Shown: positions 33,240-42,482, counted from the first letter of the stretch. The stretch: DNA of 64,000 nucleotides from Streptomyces avermitilis MA-4680 = NBRC 14893 (GCF_000009765.2 NC_003155.5:5518001-5582000), one strand, 5' to 3'. The notes: a model not told the origin generated them from the letters alone. Numbers and translations: made by a program.

Positions 33240-34024
33240 CGAACCGTCCTCCTGCCGCGTACGAAGGTGAATCCGACCGGGCGATGTGGGCGGCTCTGCG
33301 CCGCCACACCCAGGCCCGGATCGGCCTCGGCCGCGCCGGCAGCGCGCTGCCCACCCGGCACCGGCTCGAACTCCAGGCCGCGCACGCGGCGGCGCGGGAC
33401 GCGGTGCACACGCCCTTCGCACCGGACGTCGTCGCGGCGGCCCTGACCGGATTCCCGACGATCCGCGTGCGCAGCGCCGCCCCCGACCGGCTCGGCTACC
33501 TCCAGCGCCCCGACCTGGGCCGCCGGCTGGACGCCGCCGACCGGGCCCACCTGCCGCGCGACGACTGGGACGTGGTCTTCGTGGTCGCCGACGGTTTGTC
33601 GAGCCGGGCGGTCCACGAGCACGCGGCGGCGATGGTCCACGCGACGACGGCGCTGCTCCCCGCGGACCTGCGGGTGGCGCCGGTGGTCCTCGCGGAGCAG
33701 GCCCGCGTCGCCCTCGGCGACGACATCGCGCACGCCATGGGCGCCCGGATGACGGTGGTCCTGGTGGGGGAACGTCCGGGCATGTCGGCGGCGGACTCCC
33801 TGGGCGCGTACCTGACGTACGCGCCGCGCCCGGGCACGACGACGGACGCGGACCGCAACTGCCTGTCCAACATCCGCCCGCCCCTCGGCCTGGCCTACGC
33901 GACGGCGGCGGCGAGACTGACGGCACTGATGAAGCGGGCCCACGAGCTGGGCCGCACCGGGGTGGACCTGAAGGACGAGTCGACCGAGTCGGCCGAGGCC
34001 CCTGCCCTCACTCCGACGACGTAG
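33236..34024 (+). CDS. eutC: Ethanolamine ammonia-lyase, small subunit
   Basis: A 262-residue small subunit. It shows ARIGLGRAGSALPTRHRLELQAAHAAARDAVH, the LQRPDLGRRLD segment, VFVVADGLSSRAVHEHA, LVGERPGMSAADSLGAYLTYAPRPGTTDADRNCLSN-type blocks split over the cobalamin-binding region, and NIRPPLGL near the end. The ATG overlaps the eutB stop, giving 1:1 coupling of the two subunits. A GC-rich hairpin region follows and separates it from the convergent lipid-kinase gene. Confidence 0.95.
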   Translation: MTNRPPAAYEGESDRAMWAALRRHTQARIGLGRAGSALPTRHRLELQAAHAAARDAVHTPFAPDVVAAALTGFPTIRVRSAAPDRLGYLQRPDLGRRLDAADRAHLPRDDWDVVFVVADGLSSRAVHEHAAAMVHATTALLPADLRVAPVVLAEQARVALGDDIAHAMGARMTVVLVGERPGMSAADSLGAYLTYAPRPGTTTDADRNCLSNIRPPLGLAYATAAARLTALMKRAHELGRTGVDLKDESTESAEAPALTPTT

Positions 34025-34316
34025 CCGCCTTTCCGCTCGCGCGGGGTGCGTGGCCGCCCGGCCGGGGTGTGCGGCGGCGCCCCGCCCGCTCACTGAGGCA
34101 GCCCGGGCCTCCGGGCCCTTCCGTCGTTCGTCCCGGAGGCTGACCGCTCCCCGGGGGGCGTGGCCGTGCCCCCGCTCTTCCCGGCAGCCCGGGGCCCTTC
34201 CGCTCGCGCCCGGGAGCGTAGGCCATGCCCCGCCGCTCTTCGCGGGGGCCCGGGGCCCGGGCCCCGGCCGCTTCCGTTCGCGTCGCGCCCGTGGGGCGTA
34301 GCCGCGCCCCTCCCGC
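34025..34316. repeat. GC-rich degenerate repeats and hairpins between convergent genes
   Basis: About 290 bp without a gene. Three degenerate repeats carry GGGGCGT(G/A)GCC...GCCCC-type dyads, the clearest being GGGGCGTAGCCGCGCCCC near 34292-34309. They lie between the convergent eutC and lipid-kinase stops and probably terminate transcription from both sides. Confidence 0.5.
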
Positions 34317-35174
34317 TCACCCCGGCAGCACCAGCCCCCAGGCCCGCTCCCGGAGCGTCCACGTGCGGGTGCGTACCGGGCCTCCGACCGCCGCGTCCGC
34401 CCGGTACCGGAAGTCGGCCCCGGACACCGTCACGCGCCGCCCCGCCGCCCGCAGCGGTGCCACCTCCGCACCCACCGACACCGGCCGCACCTCCACCCAC
34501 GCCCCGCCGGACGCGCCCGGTGTCACGGACACCCCCGCCACCGGCTGGTCCAGGTCGACGAGGGTCACCCCGTCGACCTCGATCCGCAGCCGCGACGGCC
34601 CGGGGCCGGGCGGCGCGGAGGCGAGCCGCGACGGGCGGGTCGCCAGCGTCCGTACGAGGGACTGACAGGTCCGCAGCCACGGGTGGGCCAGGGCCGGCCC
34701 CGGGACCACGCCCTCGGCCGCCAGCTCGGCCGTGCCGCGCGCCCACGGGATCCGCAGATCCCCGAGCACCACCCCGTCACTGTCGTCCACCAGCAGGTCC
34801 AGCCACTGCTCCGCCCCGTCCAGCACGGTCCGCGCCGCCGCCACGGCGCCCGTGGGCACCCCCAGCGACCGCGCGAGGGACAGCGTCCGCCCCACCGGCA
34901 CGAGGGACAGCGCGCACGCGCCGAGCTCCCGCTGCCGGTGCAAATGCGCCACCGCCCGCAGCAGCGCCCGGTCGTCGCCCACCACCACCGGCCGCCGGGA
35001 CCCCCGCCGGGCCAGTGCGCGGGCGAATTCCTCGGGCCCCTCCGGGAGGCACACCTTCGTGGACGCACCCGCGCTGAGCACGTCTTTTGCGATCCGTACC
35101 GACTCACCGTCGCTGTGACGGGCGACCGGGTCGATGACCACCAGGAGCTGGTCGGAAGTCGCCACCTCGGTCAT
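34317..35174 (-). CDS. Diacylglycerol/sphingosine kinase-like protein
   Basis: A 285-residue protein with the overall layout of the DagK/LCB5 lipid-kinase family: an N-terminal domain starting LLVVIDPVARHSDGESVRIAKDVL and VVVGDDRALLRAVAHLHR in place of the usual GGDGT loop, then a beta-rich C-terminal domain (VEVRPVSVGAEV, RRVTVSGADFRYRADA). The catalytic Gly-Gly-Asp-Gly-Thr loop is degenerate (VVGDDRALL), so it may be a non-catalytic lipid-binding homologue. GGAAGCGAGG precedes the ATG at 35174. It is divergent from purA across a hairpin. Confidence 0.7.
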   Translation of the reverse strand: MTEVATSDQLLVVIDPVARHSDGESVRIAKDVLSAGASTKVCLPEGPEEFARALARRGSRRPVVVGDDRALLRAVAHLHRQRELGACALSLVPVGRTLSLARSLGVPTGAVAAARTVLDGAEQWLDLLVDDSDGVVLGDLRIPWARGTAELAAEGVVPGPALAHPWLRTCQSLVRTLATRPSRLASAPPGPGPSRLRIEVDGVTLVDLDQPVAGVSVTPGASGGAWVEVRPVSVGAEVAPLRAAGRRVTVSGADFRYRADAAVGGPVRTRTWTLRERAWGLVLPG

Positions 35175-35207
35175 GCCTCGCTTCCTCGGGTAGCATCTTT
35201 GTGCAAG

Positions 35208-35235
35208 AGCCCCTTGCGCTATTGCGCCAGGGGCT
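35208..35235. promoter_or_regulatory. Hairpin in the purA upstream region
   Basis: AGCCCCTTGCGC (35208-35219) pairs with GCGCCAGGGGCT (35224-35235) except for one central mismatch, around TATT. It lies between divergent starts, 135 bp before purA, so it may be an insulator or a leader hairpin of either gene. Confidence 0.5.
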
Positions 35236-35369
35236 TCGTCTATTCCGGGGCATCCGGTCCGACGGTCGCGGCCTGTGAAGGTCGCCGGGGTATGCAGCCA
35301 ACGCACTCGTGCGCTGGGCGCGTACGCCCCCGACCATGGACATGCCCCGCCCGGAAGGGGTGTACGCGC

Positions 35370-36653
35370 GTGCCCGCACTTGTGCTGCTCGGTGCTCAGT
35401 GGGGTGACGAAGGCAAGGGAAAGGCCACCGACCTGCTCGGTGGTTCAGTGGATTATGTGGTGCGCTACCAGGGCGGCAACAACGCCGGCCACACGGTAGT
35501 CGTGGGCGACCAGAAGTATGCCCTCCACCTCCTCCCTTCCGGAATCCTCACACCGGAGTGCACTCCGGTCATCGGAAACGGTGTCGTCGTCGACCCGTCG
35601 GTCCTGTTCTCCGAGCTGAACGGACTGAACGAGCGAGGCGTCGACACGTCCAAGCTCCTGATCAGCGGAAACGCGCACATCATCACGCCTTACAACGTGA
35701 CGGTGGACAAGGTGACGGAACGCTTCCTCGGGAAGCGGAAGATCGGCACGACCGGGCGCGGCATCGGCCCGACCTACGCCGACAAGATCAACCGCGTGGG
35801 TATCCGCATCCAGGACCTGTACGACGAGTCGATCCTGACGCAGAAGGTCGAGGCGGCCCTCGACGGCAAGAACCAGCTCCTCACCAAGGTCTTCAACCGG
35901 CGCGCCATCGAGGCCGGCCAGGTCGTCGAGGAGCTGCTGACGTACGCGGACCGGCTCAAGCCGTACGTCGCGGACACGGTGCTCGTCCTCAACAAGGCGC
36001 TCGACGACGACAAGGTCGTGCTCTTCGAGGGCGGCCAGGGCACGCTCCTGGACATCGACCACGGTACGTATCCCTTCGTCACGTCCAGCAACCCCACCGC
36101 GGGCGGGGCGTGCACGGGCTCCGGTGTGGGCCCGACGAAGATCAGCCGGGTCATCGGCATCCTGAAGGCGTACACGACCCGTGTCGGCGCCGGTCCCTTC
36201 CCGACCGAGCTCCTCGACGAGGACGGCGAGGCGCTGCGCCGCATCGGCGGCGAGCGGGGCGTCACGACCGGCCGGGACCGCCGCTGCGGCTGGTTCGACG
36301 CGGTCATCGCCCGCTACGCGACCCGGGTGAACGGTCTGACGGACTTCTTCCTCACCAAGCTCGACGTCCTGACGGGCTGGGAGCAGATCCCGGTCTGCGT
36401 GGCGTACGAGATCGACGGCAAGCGCGTCGAGGAGCTCCCGTACTCGCAGACCGACTTCCACCACGCGAAGCCGATCTACGAGAACCTCCCGGGCTGGTCG
36501 GAGGACATCACGAAGGCCAAGACCTTCGAGGACCTCCCGAAGAACGCCCAGGCCTACGTCAGGGCCCTGGAGGAGATGTCGGGCGCCCCGATCTCCGCGA
36601 TCGGAGTGGGCCCGGGCCGCGACGAGACGATCGAGATCAACTCGTTCATCTAG
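35370..36653 (+). CDS. purA: Adenylosuccinate synthetase
   Basis: A 427-residue GTP-dependent enzyme joining IMP and aspartate to adenylosuccinate, the first committed step to AMP. The P-loop-like [56 protein letters not shown] and the C-terminal VGPGRDETI are all intact. The GTG start with AAGGGG upstream gives the usual 427-residue length. It is flanked by a leader hairpin and a strong terminator, so it is probably monocistronic. Confidence 0.97.
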
Positions 36654-36684
36654 CCACGGCTGAGGATTCACCCGGCCACCGCTG

Positions 36685-36718
36685 ACGAGAGGGGCGTCCG
36701 ACCGGACGCCCCTCTCGT
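36685..36718 (+). terminator. Terminator of purA
   Basis: A perfect 15-bp inverted repeat (36685-36699 with 36704-36718) around the loop GACC, 32 bp after the purA stop. Confidence 0.92.
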
Positions 36719-36796
36719 ATCGGGTGGGGCGTCCTGCCGCTGCACCCCGCGCCGACCCGACACGACGGGCCTATGCTGAAAGTCGCCCGCGAGGCA

Positions 36797-36826
36797 GACG
36801 GCCCACGCCTTGGTGCGAGGGCCGTC
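36797..36826. terminator. Weaker hairpin facing the hypothetical gene
   Basis: GACGGCCC (36797-36804) pairs with GGGCCGTC (36819-36826) around a 14-nt loop. It lies beyond the stop of the minus-strand hypothetical gene and may terminate it. Confidence 0.5.
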
Positions 36827-36837
36827 CGCGTGTTCCG

Positions 36838-36889
36838 GCGGCTGAGGACGGGCGTCAGCTGAAGCGGCTGAGGACGGGCGTCAGCTGAA
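36838..36889. repeat. Perfect 26-bp tandem duplication over a stop codon
   Basis: Bases 36838-36863 and 36864-36889 are identical. The right-hand copy includes the stop (36881-36883) and last codons of the minus-strand hypothetical gene; the left-hand copy lies beyond it. Perfect identity implies a recent event. Confidence 0.9.
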
Positions 36890-37531
36890 GATGATCATCG
36901 ATCCCTGGGCGAGGCTGCGCGTGGCGGCCGCATGCAGCCCCAGCCACACGTGCCGCTCGCGCGCGAACGGGCTCGGGTCGTAGGGAGCGGCCACCGCCGG
37001 TTCCTCCAACTCCGTGGGGGCGCCCGGCGGCTCGGGTGCGGCGGGCGGGTTCGCCGGGTCGATGCCGATCGACGGGGCGACGAACTCCAGCTCGCGCAGC
37101 AGTGTCTGGGACGAGCCCAGCGGGCCGCCGCCCGCGAGGAGTTCGTCGCTGGACAGCGGGTGCGGGAAGTCGACCGGGACGTACGCGCCCGCGTGGTCGT
37201 AGTGCCACACCAGGTGGGACTGCTGGGCGTTCGTCTCGAACATCTCCAGCAACTGCTCGTAGTCCCCGCCCAGTTCGTCCACCGGGGTCACCGCGAGACC
37301 GCACATCTGGAGCAGGTACGCCCGCCGCAGGAAGTGCAGCGCGTCGTAGTCGAAGCCCGCGACCGGGGCGACCTCCCCGGTCAGCCCGGGCATGTACTGG
37401 TACACCGGCACCGGCGGCAGCCCGGCCTCGCCCAGCACCTTGTCGTAGAGGGCGAGTTCCTCGGCGAAGGGGTTGTCGGGGGTGTGGCACAACACGTCGA
37501 CTAGCGGGACCAGCCACAGGTCACAGGCCAA
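36881..37531 (-). CDS. Conserved hypothetical protein
   Basis: A 216-residue acidic soluble protein that I do not recognise by family. The TTG start is supported by GAGGAG seven bases upstream. The sequence is ordered through about residue 145 (for example DVLCHTPDNPFAEELALYDKV, DYDALHFLRRAYLLQMCGLA, YEQLLEMFETNAQQSHLVWHYDH), then has a Pro/Ala/Glu linker and a C-terminal piece RHVWLGLHAAATRSLAQGSMII. No signal peptide, membrane helix or catalytic motif is evident. Similar genes next to purA occur in Streptomyces from memory. Confidence 0.75.
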   Translation of the reverse strand: MACDLWLVPLVDVLCHTPDNPFAEELALYDKVLGEAGLPPVPVYQYMPGLTGEVAPVAGFDYDALHFLRRAYLLQMCGLAVTPVDELGGDYEQLLEMFETNAQQSHLVWHYDHAGAYVPVDFPHPLSSDELLAGGGPLGSSQTLLRELEFVAPSIGIDPANPPAAPEPPGAPTELEEPAVAAPYDPSPFARERHVWLGLHAAATRSLAQGSMIIFS

Positions 37532-37605
37532 CAGACAGCTCCTCTAGTGGGACGACACGGACGACACCAACGATGGTCAGGGCAGCGTAGTCGGTCGCGA
37601 ACGGG

Positions 37606-40074
37606 TCAGCTCCCGTCGTGCAGATCCCATACCCACACCCCGTCGACCCACTTCCCCGGGCGCCCCACGAGCTTCTCCACGGCCGCCCGCAGCGCGTCCT
37701 CGCGGCCCTGCGGGGCGAGCACGAGCGCGCCCGCCTTCCAGTAGGCGAAGTCGGCCTTCGCCTGCGCCTGCCAGTCCTCGCCGATCTGCGGGACGACGCC
37801 CTTGTAGTAGATGTCGCTCAGGAGACTCGAGGTGGAGCGGGGGGAGGCGCCGTAGATGCCGATGCGCTCCTTGCCGTACGGGCCGTTGAAGTAGCCACCG
37901 GGCAGCTTGAACCCGAGGCCCGCCGCGGTCTGCCAGTGCAGCGCCTCCGCGTTGCCGGAGTCGGGGAGCGGGACCGGTACGAGCGTCTCGCCCTTGTCGA
38001 CGTCGACGTACGACTTCCAGGTCCCGTCCGCGATGAAGGCGGGCACCTCGGCGCGCTCCACGGTCTTCAGCGGCGCCGGGACGATCGGGAGCAGCGCGAG
38101 GGCCACCGCCGTGAGTCCCAGGAGCCGTGTGCTCTGGCTCGGGGTCCTTACCAGCCGCTCGATCGCGAGGGCGAGCAGCATGCCCAGCGCGGGCGCGCAG
38201 ATCATCGCGACCCGCCCCTCGATGACCGACTCGAACAGCGGCTTGTCCGCCAGCAGCGCCCACGGGCCGGGCATGGTGATGTCCGTCAGCGGGATGCGGA
38301 ACCTCGGGCCCAGGGAGAGGACGGCGGCGGCGATCGTCGTGAAGGCCAGCGCCTTGACGACCGCGTGCTCCCACAGCCGGATGACGATCGCGAAGGCGAG
38401 CGCGGCCAGCGGCCAGCCGTAGAAGGCGTTCTGCTCGGTCGGGTTGAGGGACAGCGCGTTCGCCGTCAGCTCGTCGCCGGCGATCGCCGAGCGCTCCGCG
38501 AACGACAAGAGCGCGAGCGGACTGTTGCCCGCGTTGTCGCCGTGCAGCACGCTCTTGTAGCTCTGCGGCCCGAAGAACTGCCAGTACAGGGGGAGGGCGA
38601 CGATCGGGAGGCAGACGGCCGCGCCGATCCCGAGACCCTTGAGCAGGGGGCGCCAGGCGGCCCGCGCGACCTCCCGCCGCGCGGCCGCGTACGCCCCGGC
38701 GAAGAGCACCGTCCCCAGGGAGGCGAGCAGCAGCGGCTCCTCGCCGAGGAAGATCTGGTACGCCACCATCAGCCCGAGTACGACGCCGTCCCGGACGACC
38801 CGGGCGCCCGTACACAGCCGCAGCGCGCGGTCGATGATCAGCGGGACCATGAACAGGACCACGAAGTTCGGGTGCGCGTTGGCATGGCTGACCATCGGCG
38901 GGGCGAAGGCGGCGAGCGCCGCGCCGACGAAGGCCGCGCCCCGCTGCCGTACGACCCGTTTGACGATCAGCCAGTACCAGGCCGCGGCCGTCGCGGCGAG
39001 GCCGAGGGTCATGACCAGGGCGAGGGTGAACGCGGGGCCGGCGAGCAGCGTGAGCGGCGCGAGGGGCACCGACAGGCCCAGCATGACCGTGTTGGCCATC
39101 AGGTTCACGCCGTCGGGGAAGCCCTGGAAGGTGGTGAAGAGGGGATTGCGCAGCTGGCTGACGTTGTCGGCCGTGACCGCGAAGAACCACTCCCACTGGT
39201 TCTGGTCCTGGAGGGAGGAGGGCAGATAGCGGTGGCCGGGGTCGGCCCAGCGGCCCGACTGGAGGGCCACCGCCAGCAGCAGGAACAGGGCCGCGGCCAG
39301 GAGGTCGGCGGGGCGGACGGAGCGGGCCTTGAGGAGGGTCAGCTCGGCGAGGACGCGGCCGTAGTCGGCGGGCCGTACCTTCGAGCCGGACTGGTGGGCC
39401 CAGCGCACCGGCACCTCGGCGACCGGCCATCCCGAACGCCGGAAGTGCTGGAGCACCTCGACGTCGATGCCCCAGCCGTTGAGCCGGGACGCGGCGAACG
39501 CCTCGCGGGCGCGGTCGCCGTCGAACAGTTTGAAGCCGCACTGGGTGTCCCGGATGCCGGGCACGGCTATCCGGCGTATCAGTAAGTTACCGGCCCGGCC
39601 GAGCAGTTCGCGCATCCGGTGCTGGCGCCGCTCGATGGCCGCCCCCGCCGTGGCCCGGGAGCCGATCGCGGCCGCTTGCCCGTCGGTGAGCGCCTTGTCG
39701 AGCTGCTCCAGCTCGTCGATCGGGGCGGCCAGGTCGGCGTCGGTGACGAGGACCCGGCGTCCGTACGAGGCGAGGACGCCGAGCCGCAGGGCGTGTCCCT
39801 TGCCGCGGTTGCGGGGGCTGGTGACGAGCTGGACGCGGGTGTCACGGGCCTTGGCGGCGGCGACCACGTCCCTCGTCCCGTCCGTGGACCCGTCGTCCAC
39901 GACGATCAGCTCCCACTCGCCCCAGCGGTTCTCGTTCTCGCGCAGATGGTCGACGATCGCGTCGAGTGTGGGGCCGAGCCGCTGCTCCTCGTTGTACGCG
40001 GGAACGACTACGGAGAGATCGATGGAGGTGGCCGGCATGTCCTCTATGACGTCGGGAACCTGCGTCGCGCTCAT
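37606..40074 (-). CDS. GT2 glycosyltransferase fused to multi-helix membrane domain
   Basis: An 822-residue protein. Residues 15-240 are a GT-A family 2 glycosyltransferase like dolichyl/polyprenyl-phosphate sugar synthases: VVVPAYNEEQRLGPTLDAI, VDDGSTDGT, RGKGHALRLG, DADLAAPI (DxD-type), then DTQCGFKLFD and SGSKVR. Residues about 255-650 carry ten or more hydrophobic helices of GT-C appearance, and about 660-822 a periplasmic-type C-terminal domain. It could load a lipid-linked sugar and use it in one chain. The ATG overlaps the GntR stop (ATGA), so it is coupled to that regulator. Confidence 0.85.
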   Translation of the reverse strand: MSATQVPDVIEDMPATSIDLSVVVPAYNEEQRLGPTLDAIVDHLRENENRWGEWELIVVDDGSTDGTRDVVAAAKARDTRVQLVTSPRNRGKGHALRLGVLASYGRRVLVTDADLAAPIDELEQLDKALTDGQAAAIGSRATAGAAIERRQHRMRELLGRAGNLLIRRIAVPGIRDTQCGFKLFDGDRAREAFAASRLNGWGIDVEVLQHFRRSGWPVAEVPVRWAHQSGSKVRPADYGRVLAELTLLKARSVRPADLLAAALFLLLAVALQSGRWADPGHRYLPSSLQDQNQWEWFFAVTADNVSQLRNPLFTTFQGFPDGVNLMANTVMLGLSVPLAPLTLLAGPAFTLALVMTLGLAATAAAWYWLIVKRVVRQRGAAFVGAALAAFAPPMVSHANAHPNFVVLFMVPLIIDRALRLCTGARVVRDGVVLGLMVAYQIFLGEEPLLLASLGTVLFAGAYAAARREVARAAWRPLLKGLGIGAAVCLPIVALPLYWQFFGPQSYKSVLHGDNAGNSPLALLSFAERSAIAGDELTANALSLNPTEQNAFYGWPLAALAFAIVIRLWEHAVVKALAFTTIAAAVLSLGPRFRIPLTDITMPGPWALLADKPLFESVIEGRVAMICAPALGMLLALAIERLVRTPSQSTRLLGLTAVALALLPIVPAPLKTVERAEVPAFIADGTWKSYVDVDKGETLVPVPLPDSGNAEALHWQTAAGLGFKLPGGYFNGPYGKERIGIYGASPRSTSSLLSDIYYKGVVPQIGEDWQAQAKADFAYWKAGALVLAPQGREDALRAAVEKLVGRPGKWVDGVWVWDLHDGS

Positions 40075-40775
40075 CCGGCGCTCCCGGCGGCCAGCCGTTC
40101 GACCAGGTCGAGGGAGTGCGCGTTGTACGCGGTGACGACGGCATGCGCCCCGGCGGGGTCACGGCGGGCGAGGGCGTCGACGAGATCGGTGTGGCGGGAC
40201 CAGAGGCGGCCCTTGAGGTCGGACACCCTGCGCAGGTGCTGGACCGCGCAGACCCAGGACTGGACGCGCAGCCGGTGCAGGAAGTCGGCGAGATAGGGGT
40301 TGCCGAACAGGGCGCTCAGTTCGCGCCAGAAGCGCAGGTCGTAGCCGATGAGGATGTTCAGGTCACCGGCGCCCGCGGCCCGCTCGGCCTCCTCGCCGCG
40401 GCGGCGCACGACGGCGAGGTCGGCGGCGAGGCGGGGGTCGGACGGGTCCCGTCCGTCACCGCCGGTGAGCTGGTGGAACATCCCGTCCGTCACGAGGCTG
40501 CGGGCCTCGATCATGCCGCGGTAGTCGGCGAGGGAGTACGCGCGGACCTCGAAGCCGCGGTGCTGCACCGCGTCCAGGAGGCCCTGTGCCGACAGATCGA
40601 CGAGGGCCTCGCGGACGGGGGTCGCGGAGACGCCGTACTGGTCGGCTATCTCCTTCACCGTGAACTCCTGCCCCGGCTGGAGCCGGCCGGCCAGCACCTC
40701 GTCGCGGAGCGCGTCCGCGATCTGCTGCCGCAGGGTGCTACGGGTCACGGCGCCATTGCCGCCGGTGCCGGGCAT
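40071..40775 (-). CDS. GntR-family regulator, FadR/FCD type
   Basis: A 234-residue regulator. The N-terminal winged helix reads LRQQIADALRDEVLAGRLQPGQEFTV..EIADQYGVSATPVREALVDLSAQGLL, and the C-terminal FCD domain is helical with candidate metal-binding Asp/His residues (DLRFWRELSALFGNPYL, HTDLVDALARRD). GGGAGA precedes the ATG. Overlap with the downstream glycosyltransferase means both come from one message. FCD domains bind small acids, so the ligand is probably a metabolite. The eutB-region GTC-N5-GAC site is one conceivable target but nothing links them. Confidence 0.92.
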   Translation of the reverse strand: MPGTGGNGAVTRSTLRQQIADALRDEVLAGRLQPGQEFTVKEIADQYGVSATPVREALVDLSAQGLLDAVQHRGFEVRAYSLADYRGMIEARSLVTDGMFHQLTGGDGRDPSDPRLAADLAVVRRRGEEAERAAGAGDLNILIGYDLRFWRELSALFGNPYLADFLHRLRVQSWVCAVQHLRRVSDLKGRLWSRHTDLVDALARRDPAGAHAVVTAYNAHSLDLVERLAAGSAG

Positions 40776-40904
40776 GGTGATCGGGATCTCCCTCCGCGTA
40801 CGGGTCGTCTATGAGCACGTCACCTTACGCGGTGGGGTTCCCGGGGGGCCTGGCTGGCGCCTGGCCGGTGGTCCTGCGCGACCCACGGCCGGTGGGCCTG
40901 AGCG

Positions 40905-40954
40905 CAGCCGGTCGGGGGCCCTGTTCGCATAGCGCCCAGGGCCCCGACCGGCTG
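40905..40954 (-). terminator. Terminator of the class III aminotransferase
   Basis: CAGCCGGTCGGGG with a GCCC extension (40905-40921) pairs with 40939-40954, one bulged G, around a 17-nt loop, 23 bp after the aminotransferase stop. Confidence 0.85.
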
Positions 40955-40977
40955 TCGGCGTCGGCGCCGGCTGTCGG

Positions 40978-42333
40978 CTAAACCGTGTACTCGTCCGCCA
41001 CCGAGAGGGCCGCGTCGAGGGCCGCCAGGCCTTCCTTGGCCTCGGCCTCCGTGACGTTGCACGGGGGCACGACGTGCGTGCGGTTCATGTTGATGAACGG
41101 CCACAGGCCGTTCGCCTTGGCGGCGGCACCGAAGGCGGCCATCGGCGCGTTCGCCTCGCCCGCCGCGTTGTACGGCACCAGCGGCTCCCGCGTCTCCCGG
41201 TCCTTGACCAGCTCCAGCGCCCAGAACATGCCGACACCGCGCACCTCGCCCACGGACGGGTGCCGCTCGGCCAGCTCGCGCAGCCCCGGCTCGATGACCC
41301 GGGCGCCGAGGTTCGCCGCGTTCTCGACGACCCCCTCCTCGGCCATGACGTTGATCGTGGCGACGGCGGCGGCGCAGGCGAGCGGATGCCCGGAGTAGGT
41401 CAGACCGCCCGGGTAGGCCCGCTTCCCGAAGGTCTCGGCGATCTTCCCGGAGATCGCGACACCGCCCAGCGGCACATATCCGGAGTTCACGCCCTTGGCG
41501 AAGGTCATCAGGTCGGGTGTGACGTCGAAGAGATCCGCGGCGAACCACTCACCGGTCCGTCCGAACCCGGCCATCACCTCGTCCAGGACGAAGACGATGC
41601 CGTACTTGTCGCACAGCTCACGCACCCCGGCGAGATATCCGGGCGGCGGAACCATGATCCCCGCGGTCCCCGGAACGGTCTCCAGCACGATCGCGGCGAT
41701 CGTGCCCGGCCCCTCGAAGGCGATGGTCGTCTCCAGGTGCTCCAGCGCCCGCTCGCACTCCTGCTGCTCGGTCTCCGCGTAGAAGCGCGACCGGTAGAGG
41801 TACGGCGCCCAGAAGTGCACGACGCCCGCCGAGGCGCTGTCGGAGGCCCAGCGGCGCGGATCACCGGTGATGTTGACGGCCTGCTGGGTGCCACCGTGGT
41901 AGGAGCGGTAGGCGGACAGCACCTTGGGCCGCCCGGTGTGTATCCGCGCCATGCGCACGGCGTGCTCGATGGCGTCGGCCCCGCCGTTGGTGAAGAAGAT
42001 CTTGTCGAGGTCTCCGGGCGTCCGCTCGGCGATGAGCCGGGCCGCCTCGGACCGCGCCTCGACGGCGAAGGCGGGCGCGAAGGTGGTCAGGCTCGCGGCC
42101 TGCTCCTGAATGGCGGCGACGACCTTGGGGTGCTGGTACCCGATGTTGGTGAAGACGAGTCCGCTGGTGAAGTCCAGGTACCGCCTGCCGTCGTAGTCCC
42201 AGAAGTACGACCCCTCCGCACCGGCGACGGCGAGCGGGTCGATGAGCTCCTGCGCTGACCAGGAGTGGAAGACATGCGCACGGTCCGCGGCCTTGACGGC
42301 GGCACCGACCTGGGGATTCGGCTGAGGGGTCAT
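40978..42333 (-). CDS. Class III aminotransferase (omega-amino acid type)
   Basis: A 451-residue PLP transaminase. The cofactor and substrate blocks are present: YFWDYDGRRYLDFTSG, FFTNGGADAIEHAVRMAR, SAYRSYHGGTQQA, LDEVMAGFGRTGEWFA, PLP lysine in TFAKGVNSGYVPLGG, and YSGHPLACAAA. This is the beta-alanine:pyruvate/taurine:pyruvate/GABA group; which amine it uses is not predictable. The ATG at 42333 is preceded by TACCCT (minus strand, 42341-42346) at seven bases, so leaderless. An operator with GACAG/CTGTC arms overlaps its -35 region, linking it to the divergent DJ-1/MarR operon. Confidence 0.92.
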   Translation of the reverse strand: MTPQPNPQVGAAVKAADRAHVFHSWSAQELIDPLAVAGAEGSYFWDYDGRRYLDFTSGLVFTNIGYQHPKVVAAIQEQAASLTTFAPAFAVEARSEAARLIAERTPGDLDKIFFTNGGADAIEHAVRMARIHTGRPKVLSAYRSYHGGTQQAVNITGDPRRWASDSASAGVVHFWAPYLYRSRFYAETEQQECERALEHLETTIAFEGPGTIAAIVLETVPGTAGIMVPPPGYLAGVRELCDKYGIVFVLDEVMAGFGRTGEWFAADLFDVTPDLMTFAKGVNSGYVPLGGVAISGKIAETFGKRAYPGGLTYSGHPLACAAAVATINVMAEEGVVENAANLGARVIEPGLRELAERHPSVGEVRGVGMFWALELVKDRETREPLVPYNAAGEANAPMAAFGAAAKANGLWPFINMNRTHVVPPCNVTEAEAKEGLAALDAALSVADEYTV

Positions 42334-42361
42334 GGCGCCGAGGGTAGATGTCCGCGGCACG

Positions 42362-42482
42362 GACAGGACATCGGCGTCCTGTCTGCGGTCGGGACGGGAA
42401 CGCGACAGTCTGTCCACCACCGCCTTATTGACAGTGTGCTGTCGTATTGACGGGGTACTGTCGTAATGACAGGATGCTGACA
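42362..42482. promoter_or_regulatory. Operator array of GACAG/CTGTC dyads, incl. three 19-bp repeats
   Basis: Three consecutive 19-bp direct repeats (42426-42444, 42445-42463, 42464-42482) share TATTGACAG-N4-CTGTCG, each a dyad; the third is degenerate on one side. Upstream are GACAGTCTGTC (42404-42414) and GACAGGAC-N6-GTCCTGTC (42362-42383). TTGACG (42447-42452), 17 bp, then CAGGAT (42470-42475) gives a plausible promoter for the plus-strand operon inside the repeats. The leftmost dyad overlaps the -35 of the aminotransferase. The MarR protein encoded at 43133 is the obvious ligand-responsive candidate. Confidence 0.8.
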
